A stretch of 64,000 bases of DNA from an uncultured Barnesiella sp. (lineage in GTDB: Bacteria > Bacteroidota > Bacteroidia > Bacteroidales > Barnesiellaceae_A): assembly GCA_944321085.1 (NCBI GenBank), contig CALUJY010000012.1, positions 1-64,000 of the forward strand, read 5' to 3'. This document shows positions 45,618 through 55,429 of the stretch, piece by piece. Made by a program: the position numbers and the translations under genes. Position 1 is the stretch's first letter, and each line of letters opens with the position of its first letter. A model generated the notes under the pieces. The model had not been told where the DNA came from. It did no database searches and was given only the letters and a program-made list of their open reading frames with translations.

Positions 45618-47039
45618 ATGTTATACGACGCTCTTGCCGCACAGGCATGCAATCATCTGCCATACGTCCCCAACGCACAACAAAGCGAGTTGCTGCTGAG
45701 GCTGTCGCGCTTCATCCTCACGGGCGGCGACAACGAGGTGTTCCTGCTCACGGGTTACGCAGGCACGGGCAAGAGTTCGTTGGTAGGCGCATTGGTAAAG
45801 GCGCTCACGGCATTGGAGCACAAGACAGTATTGCTGGCACCCACAGGCCGCGCCGCCAAGGTGTTTGCCCGCTATGCCGGTCATGCGGCCTACACGATAC
45901 ACCGCAAGATATACCGTCAACAACGTTTCTCGCCCGATATGAAGGGCTTCCTTGCCGACAACAACCTGCACCACGACACGCTCTTTATCGTCGATGAGGC
46001 GTCTATGATAAACAACACGCCGGTCAACGACTACTACGGGTCGGGGCAACTCCTCGACGACCTGATAGAATATGTCTATAACGGCAACAACTGCCGACTG
46101 CTGCTCCTTGGCGATACGGCACAGCTTCCGCCCGTGGGACAGAGCGCCAGCCCTGCCCTCTCGCTCGAATGTCTCGCTTCGTACGGACTGCGCGTAACGG
46201 CCTACGAGCTGAACGAAGTTGCCCGTCAGGCAAGCGAGAGCGGCATACTCTACAATGCCACACTGCTGCGGCAACTCATGCAGCAACACAGGGGCGACCT
46301 CCTGCCGGCTCCCCGCCTGCGACTGCAAGGATATGCCGATGTGGAGAACCTGAGCGGCGAATTTCTGATAGAACGGTTGTCGGACTCGTACGACCACGCG
46401 GGCATGGACGAGACCATCGTGATAACACGATCGAACAAACGGGCGGGCATATTCAACCAAGGCATCCGCAACCAAATTCTCTACCGCGAAGAGGAACTCA
46501 CCGCCGGCGACATGCTGTTGGTGGCCAAGAACAACTACTACTGGGGCAAGGAGTATAAAGAGGTCGATTTCATTGCCAACGGCGACATCGCCCGTGTGGT
46601 GCGTGTGAGGAAACACTACGAGATGTATGGCTTCCGCTTTGCCGACGTGCAGCTGCAATTTCCCGACCTCGACGTGGAGCTCGAAGCCCGCATCCTTTTA
46701 GACACGCTCACGAGCGAGGCTCCCGCCCTCTCGCGCGAGGAAAACAAACGGCTCTACACCGCCATTCTCGAAGATTATGCCCACATCGCCTCGCAACGCG
46801 AACGGATGCAGCGGCTCAAAGCCGACCCGTGGTTCAACGCACTGCAAGTGAAGTATGCCTACGGTGTGACATGCCACAAGGCGCAAGGCGGACAGTGGCG
46901 ACACGTATATATCGACATGGGATACATCGACCCGCAAAACCTTACACTCGACTTCTACCGCTGGCTCTATACTGCTATGACTCGCGCCACGGCACACATC
47001 TACTTTGTTAACCTCAGCGAGGCATTCATCGCGAGGTAA
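45618..47039 (+). CDS. RecD/PIF1-like superfamily 1 DNA helicase
   Basis: 473 aa from Met at 45618 (MLYDALAAQACNHLPYVPNA). An open frame extends 331 codons upstream but is antisense to the DUF3822 gene and precedes the promoter. Walker A GYAGTGKS (46-53), Walker B LFIVDEASMI, motif III LGDTAQLPPVG, and a UvrD-like C-terminal part with VTCHKAQGGQWRHVYIDMG and the final WLYTAMTRAT. These are the SF1B (RecD, Pif1) motifs. It lacks RecC-contact regions, so it is a stand-alone helicase, perhaps in replication fork or recombination repair. Confidence 0.92.
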   Translation: MLYDALAAQACNHLPYVPNAQQSELLLRLSRFILTGGDNEVFLLTGYAGTGKSSLVGALVKALTALEHKTVLLAPTGRAAKVFARYAGHAAYTIHRKIYRQQRFSPDMKGFLADNNLHHDTLFIVDEASMINNTPVNDYYGSGQLLDDLIEYVYNGNNCRLLLLGDTAQLPPVGQSASPALSLECLASYGLRVTAYELNEVARQASESGILYNATLLRQLMQQHRGDLLPAPRLRLQGYADVENLSGEFLIERLSDSYDHAGMDETIVITRSNKRAGIFNQGIRNQILYREEELTAGDMLLVAKNNYYWGKEYKEVDFIANGDIARVVRVRKHYEMYGFRFADVQLQFPDLDVELEARILLDTLTSEAPALSREENKRLYTAILEDYAHIASQRERMQRLKADPWFNALQVKYAYGVTCHKAQGGQWRHVYIDMGYIDPQNLTLDFYRWLYTAMTRATAHIYFVNLSEAFIAR

Positions 47040-47295
47040 TACCCGTATCCTCTCCTTGTTTCCCTGTTCTACAGAGAGAAGTCACTATGTCATCTGTTTT
47101 TCCTGACAATAAGAAATCAATTCATATCATCTTTTATCCTTGTCAATGTCAATTGGCAGGACAATCACTGTCTGAGTCTCCGCAACATTTCCTTCGCTGA
47201 ATAAGTGTCGTGCAGGACATACGACTATATTTATCCTTAATGATTTGTATTCCAGAAAATAACAGTTCCCAATATACCTATATTTCAGAATGAGT

Positions 47296-47817
47296 TTAAT
47301 CGGTAAAACTGACCGAAACATCTCCTCGGCCTACCACAGCCGCCAGACCTTCGGGATTGTTTATCCGTCCAAGCCGAGTATAATTATAACCCGAAGAAAA
47401 TGTTTCGTAGAACAGCGTCACGCAGGATGAGCCGTATAACATCAAATCGCCTGTTTGAATCGTTCCCGGACGGTAACTTTCCGTCGGCAGGCTTACATCA
47501 AGATAACAGTATTTTTCATTGCCGTTCATTTCGCTCATGTCTAAAGCCAACGGTAGCATGGCGGCAAAGGCTTGTCCGGAGGCATTATCTTCAAGAATAG
47601 CTGTAAACGTTGTACTGTTTATTATGATTGTAATGTTTCCTTCCATCGATTCACCATCGTTACCGTTATCATTGTTTCCCTCATCATCATTACCATCTTC
47701 ATTCGATGACGGAAGTAGAGCTTCCGTCATCGAATTTTCGTCAGCACAAGCGACTAGCGCATTTGTCGTGAAGGAAAAAAGAACAGCAGCCAATATACCA
47801 TATATCAAACGCATCAT
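47296..47817 (-). CDS. cyclophilin-like-fold lipoprotein
   Basis: 173 aa. Lipoprotein signal with Cys24 (NALVAC), then a 35-residue Asp/Glu/Asn/Gly linker and a domain of about 115 residues: ITIIINSTTFTAILEDNASG, QAFAAMLPLALDMSEMNG, then GDLMLYGSSCVTLFYETF and a final GLAAVVGRGDVSVSF. This matches the bacterial cyclophilin-like family (Cyclophil_like), which lacks clear peptidyl-prolyl isomerase residues. Surface or periplasmic, membrane-tethered. It lies 22 bp after the alpha/beta hydrolase gene on the same strand. Such domains often sit beside hydrolase or flavodoxin genes, role unknown. Confidence 0.8.
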   Translation of the reverse strand: MMRLIYGILAAVLFSFTTNALVACADENSMTEALLPSSNEDGNDDEGNNDNGNDGESMEGNITIIINSTTFTAILEDNASGQAFAAMLPLALDMSEMNGNEKYCYLDVSLPTESYRPGTIQTGDLMLYGSSCVTLFYETFSSGYNYTRLGRINNPEGLAAVVGRGDVSVSFTD

Positions 47818-47839
47818 TATAACGGAGTATCGTTATAAA

Positions 47840-48901
47840 TCACTTTAAATACTCACGGAAGAATTGTTCAATTTTGTCGAACGGTATCTTGTTCAGATTG
47901 TCATAAAGATCGGTATGCACAGCCCCCGGCAAGATGAACAATTGCTTGTTATCGCCAGTCAACTTCTTGTAAGCATCCTCGCTGAAATAACGCGAATGGG
48001 CTTCCTCCCCGTGAACAAGCAGCACGGCACTGCGGATTTCACCTGCGTATGACAGAATCGGCATGTTCAAGAACGAGAGTGTGGAAGTCTTGTTCCATCC
48101 GCCGTTGGAGTTGAGCGAACGCTTATGGTAGCCGCGCTCCGTCTTATAGTAGGCGAAATAATCTTTCAGGAATTGCGGAGCGTCATCGGGTATTACATCG
48201 GGCAGGCCTCCGGCAAGTTCATACGAACCATTACGATAATCCGTTGTGCGCTGCGCGTTCAACTGGCAGCGCAATTCGTGACGTACATCGGCATTGTCGG
48301 CGGCATCGAAATAGCCGTTGGCATTGACACGGCTCATGTCGTACATGGTGGCGGCAACGGTGGCCTTAATGCGCGTATCGATGGCTGCGGCATTGAGTGC
48401 CATGCCTCCCCAACCGCAGATACCAAGAATTCCGATTTGTTCCGGATTCACATCGTCACGGGTGGAGAGATAGTCCACTGCTGCACAGAAATCCTCAGTG
48501 TTGATATCGGGCGATGCCACATAACGAGGCTGACCGCCACTTTCACCGGTGAACGAGGGGTCGAAAGCTATCGTAAGAAAGCCTCGCTTTGCAAGTTCTT
48601 GCGCATACAGTCCGGATGCTTGTTCCTTGACAGCCCCGAACGGGCCGCATACGGCAATGGCTGGCATTTTTTCCCCGGCATTCTTAGGAATATACAAATC
48701 AGCAGCAAGCGTGATGCCATAACGGTTGTGAAAAGTGATTTTACTATGGTTCACTTTGTCGCTCTGCGGGAAAGTCTTGTCCCAGTCTTGGGTCAATGTG
48801 AGTTGTTCTTCTTGAAATTTCATTTCTTTTTGTCCGTCTTGTGCAAAGGCTGTAGCGTTGACGGCTAACAGACCTGTTGCGATGATTGTCTTAATATTCA
48901 T
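47840..48901 (-). CDS. exported alpha/beta hydrolase
   Basis: 353 aa with a signal peptide (MNIKTIIATGLLAVNATAFA). Alpha/beta hydrolase fold of the YcjY/dienelactone hydrolase type: RYGITLAADLYIPKNAGEKM, FLTIAFDPSFTGESGGQPRY, and a nucleophile elbow GICGWGG with Cys162 in place of Ser. The acid is not assigned; the His is probably in LPGAVHTDLYD near the C-terminus. Cysteine nucleophiles are normal for dienelactone hydrolases, so it is probably active on esters or lactones. Periplasmic. The lipoprotein gene follows on the same strand. A minus-strand TATTTTTG (48929-48936) is 28 bp upstream. Confidence 0.88.
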   Translation of the reverse strand: MNIKTIIATGLLAVNATAFAQDGQKEMKFQEEQLTLTQDWDKTFPQSDKVNHSKITFHNRYGITLAADLYIPKNAGEKMPAIAVCGPFGAVKEQASGLYAQELAKRGFLTIAFDPSFTGESGGQPRYVASPDINTEDFCAAVDYLSTRDDVNPEQIGILGICGWGGMALNAAAIDTRIKATVAATMYDMSRVNANGYFDAADNADVRHELRCQLNAQRTTDYRNGSYELAGGLPDVIPDDAPQFLKDYFAYYKTERGYHKRSLNSNGGWNKTSTLSFLNMPILSYAGEIRSAVLLVHGEEAHSRYFSEDAYKKLTGDNKQLFILPGAVHTDLYDNLNKIPFDKIEQFFREYLK

Positions 48902-48928
48902 ACTGTTAATTTCAATCTTTTAATGATA

Positions 48929-48936
48929 CAAAAATA
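48929..48936 (-). promoter_or_regulatory. hydrolase-lipoprotein -7 element
   Basis: CAAAAATA on the plus strand is TATTTTTG on the minus strand, 28 bp before the hydrolase start. Confidence 0.5.
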
Positions 48937-49246
48937 GCCGTTATTTCCACATCAGCTAATACCCAAAGAACTGATAAAAATACCTCAATCATAGATTTGG
49001 GAAAGCAAGCACTCACCATATAGAGAACAACCCTATACCGAAAACCTATATACCACTATCCCATCAAGAGATTCCGCGCCATATAATACACCATAAGCCG
49101 AAAAGATAAAACAAGACACCAACAGCTATATGCTTTTGATAACGCCTTACATTTATCAGCAGTTTATAGGTATTAAACAATTTACATTATACAAAAAGAG
49201 CCGAACGGAAACAGCGGCAAATATGGCAGATTTGGCAATAAAAGCG

Positions 49247-49254
49247 TAACTTTG
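49247..49254 (+). promoter_or_regulatory. MATE gene -7 element
   Basis: TAACTTTG on the plus strand, implying a leader of about 115 nt before the ATG at 49377. Confidence 0.5.
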
Positions 49255-49376
49255 CACGCTTCTGACAGGATGTTTTTCCTGCCTTGCAGAAGAGCGGAAA
49301 AAACGGGCTGCGCCAGCAGTGAAAACGGATAAGAAAACGGCAAAGCAGCTCTGACGCCACCCATAAAACAAGTAGT

Positions 49377-50693
49377 ATGAAAGCCAATCGCGAAATATTG
49401 CGCCTTGCCATACCCAACATCATCTCGAACATCACCGTGCCGCTGATGGGCATCGTGAGTACGGCCATTGCCGGGCACTGGGACAGCGAGCACTCGGCTG
49501 CCGTGATAGGTGCATTGGCGATAGGCGTATCTATCTTTAATTTCATCTATTGGAATTGCTCGTTTGTACGCATGGGGACAAGCGGTCTCACGGCACAAGC
49601 CTACGGTGCCGACGACCGCGCAGAGTGTACCCGCATGCTGGTGCGTGCTGTCACGGTAGCCGGCGTATTGGGCATGGCGATATGGCTGTTGCAGGTTCCG
49701 CTGGGGCAGTTTGCGCTATGGATGATGAACGGCAACGAAATGGTGAGCGACTACTTCTATGCCCGCATTTGGGCAGTCCCGGCGGGTATCTTGCTCTTCG
49801 GGCTGAACGGATGGTTTACGGGGATGCAGAATGCCGTCATACCCATGTGCATTGCCGTGACAGTCAACGTGATACACTTGGCATGCAGCTTTGCCTTTGC
49901 CTTCGGGCTCGACTTGGGCATCGTAGGCATCGCATACGCCTCGGTCGTGGCGCAGTGGAGCGGTGTGCTGCTTGCTGCGGTGCTGTTGCTGCTATTTTTC
50001 CGCCATACGTTTGTAAGGGTAGCTTGGCGCGATATATTAGACCGACAGATGTTGCGCCGTTTTTTCTCTATCAACGGCAACATTATCATACGCACATTTT
50101 GCATCGTGATAGTCTATACCTTCTTCACCGCCATATCGGCACGGATGGACGAGGAGATTCTCGCCGTGAATACGCTGCTGATGCAACTCTTTACGCTCTT
50201 CTCTTATATGAGCGACGGTTTTGCCTACGCTGCCGAGGCGTTGACCGGTCGTTTCACCGGAGCGCGCGACGAAGCATCATTGCGGTTATACATACGTCGC
50301 TGCATCATGTGGAGCATAGGTATCGCGCTGCTTTTCGTGAGCATCTACCTCATCGGGTGGCGCGACCTGCTGGGCATATTCGTCGATACGACACGGGGCA
50401 ATGCGGCAGAGCTGATAGAGCATGCAGGCGAGTATATAGGATGGATTATCGTCATCCCCTTGGCCGGGTCGGTGCCGTTCCTGATAGACGGCATCATGGT
50501 AGGCGCCACGCAAACACGCATCATGCGCAACACCATGCTCTTGGCAACGGCAGCCTTTTTTGCCATCTTCTACGGGTTTCATCCCATTATAGGCAACAAC
50601 GCGCTGTGGCTCTCCTTTATGTCGTTTATGATACTGCGGGGTATCTTCCAATATATAGCAACCCGCCGGCTGGAACTGATATACAGGGTATAA
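49377..50693 (+). CDS. MATE-family multidrug exporter
   Basis: 438 aa inner-membrane cation antiporter with about twelve helices in two halves. It opens REILRLAIPNIISNITVPLM, then GIVSTAIAGHWDSEHSAAVI, typical of the DinF-like branch; the second half starts FFSINGNIIIRTFCIVIVYT. It exports cationic or aromatic compounds using Na+ or H+. Full length. It is convergent with enolase and divergent from the hydrolase pair, so probably monocistronic. Confidence 0.94.
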   Translation: MKANREILRLAIPNIISNITVPLMGIVSTAIAGHWDSEHSAAVIGALAIGVSIFNFIYWNCSFVRMGTSGLTAQAYGADDRAECTRMLVRAVTVAGVLGMAIWLLQVPLGQFALWMMNGNEMVSDYFYARIWAVPAGILLFGLNGWFTGMQNAVIPMCIAVTVNVIHLACSFAFAFGLDLGIVGIAYASVVAQWSGVLLAAVLLLLFFRHTFVRVAWRDILDRQMLRRFFSINGNIIIRTFCIVIVYTFFTAISARMDEEILAVNTLLMQLFTLFSYMSDGFAYAAEALTGRFTGARDEASLRLYIRRCIMWSIGIALLFVSIYLIGWRDLLGIFVDTTRGNAAELIEHAGEYIGWIIVIPLAGSVPFLIDGIMVGATQTRIMRNTMLLATAAFFAIFYGFHPIIGNNALWLSFMSFMILRGIFQYIATRRLELIYRV

Positions 50694-50913
50694 ATACGCC
50701 GGACGGACATCGGGGCAAAAGACGACACCTCGCAACCGGTAGCAACATCATATTTCGCTACACAACAAAGAAAGGAGGAGCACGTACTACAACTACCCTT
50801 CTACCTTTGGTAACAACATAAAAAAGAGGAGCGCGCGCGACACGACGGCCAACGACACACTCCCCCACCACAGTAGACTGAGAAGTTTTTTATCACATAT
50901 TATCGTTTACTCA

Positions 50914-52557
<1,644 letters not shown>

Positions 52558-52758
52558 TCAGTCGTTCTCTTCGAGGATAAAGATATCCTCGACCGGTTTA
52601 CGGAAATAGCGTGCAATTTTCAGCGCAAGCGGCGTCGATGGGAGGAAATGCCCCCTCTCGATAGCAACAATCGTCTGACGGCTCACGCCCACAGCCTCGG
52701 CCAACTGCTGCTGCGTTATATCGCACTCGGCGCGCTCTATCTTAATTCGGTTTTTCAT
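52558..52758 (-). CDS. XRE-family HTH regulator
   Basis: 66 aa from Met at 52758 (MKNRIKIERAECDITQQQLA). The frame extends nine codons upstream, but the inner Met gives the standard family start and still overlaps the upstream gene by 17 bases. Compact HTH_3 domain: QQLAEAVGVSRQTIVAIERG, then HFLPSTPLALKIARYFRKPVEDIF, the YozG-like type often paired with a membrane protein. It is second in a two-gene unit with the 137-aa membrane protein. An inverted repeat at the shared promoter is the likely operator. Confidence 0.93.
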   Translation of the reverse strand: MKNRIKIERAECDITQQQLAEAVGVSRQTIVAIERGHFLPSTPLALKIARYFRKPVEDIFILEEND

Positions 52759-53155
52759 CGTCGAATACCTTTCTGTAATGTGCAATCATAATCTTGAATA
52801 CCAACAAAAATACAACCGGGAAGAGGCATAAATTGGCAATCATGAAATAAAGATAATTCAAATCGTTGAATGCCAACGTACATACAATCAGCAGCCCCAC
52901 ATAGACATACAGCGACATCATCAACGCTTGCAACCTGACGGCCTGCACCATCTCGTCTTCCTGCCGCTCACGCGAGCAACAAATAAAAAGCGCCCCTATT
53001 GCTATGCCTATAATGGCTGTGTCGTTTACCACAACACCTACCACTCCGTTCAACGACAGGGCTTCAACAAGAATCAATACTCCTACTACCAAACACGGGA
53101 CGAACAATATCCATCCGATTATCCGCATATAGTGCGGCAAAAGAATCGTTTTCAT
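52742..53155 (-). CDS. four-helix membrane protein paired with XRE
   Basis: 137 aa with four hydrophobic segments (about 12-32, 38-56, 73-92, 99-120). Between the second and third lies CCSRERQEDEMVQAVRLQAL, a pattern common to small Bacteroidetes membrane proteins encoded next to XRE regulators. The overlap with the regulator gene (17 bases) implies coupled translation. Function unknown. In such pairs the membrane protein may be the regulator's target or partner (inference). The start at 53155 is 36 bp from the -7 element. Confidence 0.85.
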   Translation of the reverse strand: MKTILLPHYMRIIGWILFVPCLVVGVLILVEALSLNGVVGVVVNDTAIIGIAIGALFICCSRERQEDEMVQAVRLQALMMSLYVYVGLLIVCTLAFNDLNYLYFMIANLCLFPVVFLLVFKIMIAHYRKVFDDEKPN

Positions 53156-53190
53156 ACAGAATAAATTTTATGGTTAATAACTCAATGCCA

Positions 53191-53232
53191 CAAAGGTAAA
53201 TAATACATTACATAAAGTCAAGTATTATTTAC
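53191..53232 (-). promoter_or_regulatory. XRE-pair promoter with inverted-repeat operator
   Basis: CAAAGGTA at 53191-53198 (TACCTTTG on the minus strand) and CAA at 53219-53221 (TTG, -33) are 20 bp apart. Overlapping them is a perfect inverted repeat: GTAAATAATAC (53196-53206) and GTATTATTTAC (53222-53232), with a 15-bp spacer. A repressor bound here would block both promoter elements. Confidence 0.75.
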
Positions 53233-53290
53233 TTTTTATTCTAAAAAATTATCTGCCTATATCGCAACACTCACATTATCTATCAGTTGT

Positions 53291-53331
53291 AAAAAAAAGA
53301 GGATGAATCCGATATTTAGATTCATCCTCTT
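53291..53331 (-). terminator. M13 peptidase terminator
   Basis: AAGAGGATGAATC (53297-53309) pairs with GATTCATCCTCTT (53319-53331), a perfect 13-bp stem. The A-run from 53291 becomes a T-run on the minus strand. It lies 33 bp past the stop at 53364. Confidence 0.9.
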
Positions 53332-53363
53332 ATAGAATGCAGGGCTATGCCAGCCTCACTATT

Positions 53364-55412
53364 TTACCATATCGTCACACGATCCTCGGGTGCCATATAC
53401 ATGGGGTCGCCCTCTTTAATATCGAATGCTTTGAAGAAAGAATCGATATTGCGCAATGCGGCATTAACGCGCCAGCGTCCCAGCGAGTGCGGGTCGGTCT
53501 TTGTGCGGAGACGTATTTCCTCATCGGTGATGTTACCAGCCCACAATGTAGCATAAGCCAAATAGAAACGTTGGTCGGCGGTAAAGCCGTCGATAGGAGC
53601 AGGCTCTACACCATTGAGCGAGTTACGGAATGCCGTATAAGCCACGCGCAAACCTCCGTGATCGGCAATGTTCTCACCGAGGGTAAAGTTACCGTTGGCA
53701 TGTATCGTATCTATTACGACGATACTGCTGTATTGGGCAGCCAATTTGTTGGCTCGCTCAACGAAACGATTGGCATCTTCTTCCGTCCACCAATCCGACA
53801 TATTACCGTCCTTGTCGTATTGACGACCTTGGTCGTCGAATCCGTGTGTCATTTCATGACCTATCACAACGCCTATGGCACCATAATTGACGGCATCATC
53901 TGCATCGGCATTGAAGAAAGGAGGTTGCAGGATACCGGCGGGGAAGCATATCTCGTTGGTCGTAGGATTATAATAAGCGTTGACCGTTTGAGGAGTCATA
54001 AGCCACTTATCTTTATCGACCGGCTTGCCTTCATCGGCGAGTTGGTAACGATTTTCAAACTCGCAAGCCCGCAATACATTGACCAAATAGGACTCTTCGG
54101 GATTAACTTCCAAACCATCGTAGTTACGCCATGTGTCGGGATAACCTATCTTTACATGGAAAGCTGCGAGTTTCTCTTGCGCTTTCTCTTTGGTAGCATC
54201 ACTCATCCATTCGAGCGAGTCGATATGCTCGGCAAGAGCTTTCTGCAAATTGGCAACCAGCGTCACCATGCGTTCCTTCGACTCGGGCGAGAAGAACTTA
54301 GCAACATACATCTCGCCTACTGCCTCGCCCAACAAGCCATTCGGTACATTGAGGGCGCGTTTCCAACGAGCCTCTTGCTCTTGCTTACCCGAGAGAGCGC
54401 GTCCGTAGAAGTCGAAAGAAGCATCCATGAAATCGTCGCTCAACATACCGGTAGCTGCATCGGCCATATTGAACGTAAGATAGCAACGGAAGTCCTCATC
54501 GGAGAGCGAACCCAACAGTTTGTTTACCGCTGCCATAGCACGCGGTTGGCATACGTTGACGACTGCCACCGAGTCGAGACCGAGCGTAGCGAAATAGGTA
54601 TCCCAATCGAGATTGTTGTAAGCGGCTTTAAGCTCGTCGATGGTCATCTTGTTGTAGTTGGCTTGCGGATTGCGCAACTCATCGCGTGAGAATGCAGCTT
54701 CTGCCAATGTCGTCTCTATATTCATAACGGTCTCTACGGCCTTCGATGCAGCTTCTTCATCATATCCGATGAGAGAGAAGAGACGGGCTATATATTTCTT
54801 GTAACTGTCGCGAATGGCAAGAGTCGACTCGTCATTGAGCAAATAATAGTCGCGGTCGCCCATGTTCATACCGGCCTGATAGGTGCAGAATATGTTCATG
54901 CTACTGTTTTTGTCGTCGGCACCCACATAAGGAGCAAAGAAAGGTGCTATATTGCGCAAATGCATCGTACCCAAAATGACAGCCTTCTGCTCGGGGGTTG
55001 AGACAACGGCTATCTCCTCCAAATAGGGTTTCAAGGGTGTTGCCCCTTCTTCATTGAGGCGCACGCTGTCGAGACCCAATTTGTAAAGGTCGCTTATTTT
55101 CTGCTCTACGGTACCTTTGACAGCTTGTGTCTTACCCATATCCTCAAACATTACGCGCAACCGTTCCTCGTTGTTGTCGATAAGTTTATCGAACGAACTG
55201 AAACGCGAACGCTCGGGCGTAAGAGGATTCTTAACCATCCATCCGCCGCAGGCATACTGGTAGAAATCGTCACTTGCCATCACGGTAGTATCGAGGTTGG
55301 AAAGGTCAACACCCGGTACTTTGTTTCCATCGGTGGCTTTGGGAGCACATGCGCCTAATGTTACAAGCGCAACAGCCATTGAATAGAATTTCATTTTCGA
55401 CATCATGTTCAT
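53364..55412 (-). CDS. M13-family (neprilysin-like) zinc metallopeptidase, lipoprotein
   Basis: 682 aa. Lipoprotein signal with Cys22 (TLGAC), so tethered to a membrane. Large alpha-helical M13 N-terminal domain, then the peptidase domain with zinc motif GHEMTHGFDDQG (HEMTH at about 519-523) and the downstream Glu ligand in GENIADHGGL (about 575). NAYYNPTTNEICFPAGIL and the C-terminal DPHSLGRWRVNAALRN are family marks. Length is standard for bacterial PepO-like enzymes. It cleaves oligopeptides. It is the third gene of DEAD-ABC-F-M13, 17 bp after ABC-F. Met4 or Met7 are alternative starts. Confidence 0.95.
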   Translation of the reverse strand: MNMMSKMKFYSMAVALVTLGACAPKATDGNKVPGVDLSNLDTTVMASDDFYQYACGGWMVKNPLTPERSRFSSFDKLIDNNEERLRVMFEDMGKTQAVKGTVEQKISDLYKLGLDSVRLNEEGATPLKPYLEEIAVVSTPEQKAVILGTMHLRNIAPFFAPYVGADDKNSSMNIFCTYQAGMNMGDRDYYLLNDESTLAIRDSYKKYIARLFSLIGYDEEAASKAVETVMNIETTLAEAAFSRDELRNPQANYNKMTIDELKAAYNNLDWDTYFATLGLDSVAVVNVCQPRAMAAVNKLLGSLSDEDFRCYLTFNMADAATGMLSDDFMDASFDFYGRALSGKQEQEARWKRALNVPNGLLGEAVGEMYVAKFFSPESKERMVTLVANLQKALAEHIDSLEWMSDATKEKAQEKLAAFHVKIGYPDTWRNYDGLEVNPEESYLVNVLRACEFENRYQLADEGKPVDKDKWLMTPQTVNAYYNPTTNEICFPAGILQPPFFNADADDAVNYGAIGVVIGHEMTHGFDDQGRQYDKDGNMSDWWTEEDANRFVERANKLAAQYSSIVVIDTIHANGNFTLGENIADHGGLRVAYTAFRNSLNGVEPAPIDGFTADQRFYLAYATLWAGNITDEEIRLRTKTDPHSLGRWRVNAALRNIDSFFKAFDIKEGDPMYMAPEDRVTIW

Positions 55413-55429
55413 GTGTTTTTTTAAGGTGA

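Larger units (their letters stand above)
48902..49376. other. divergent intergenic region
   Basis: 475 bp between the hydrolase and MATE genes. It contains the minus-strand element at 48929-48936 and TAACTTTG at 49247-49254 on the plus strand. Overlapping minus-strand frames near 49.2-49.6 kb are shadows. No RNA gene recognised. Confidence 0.6.
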
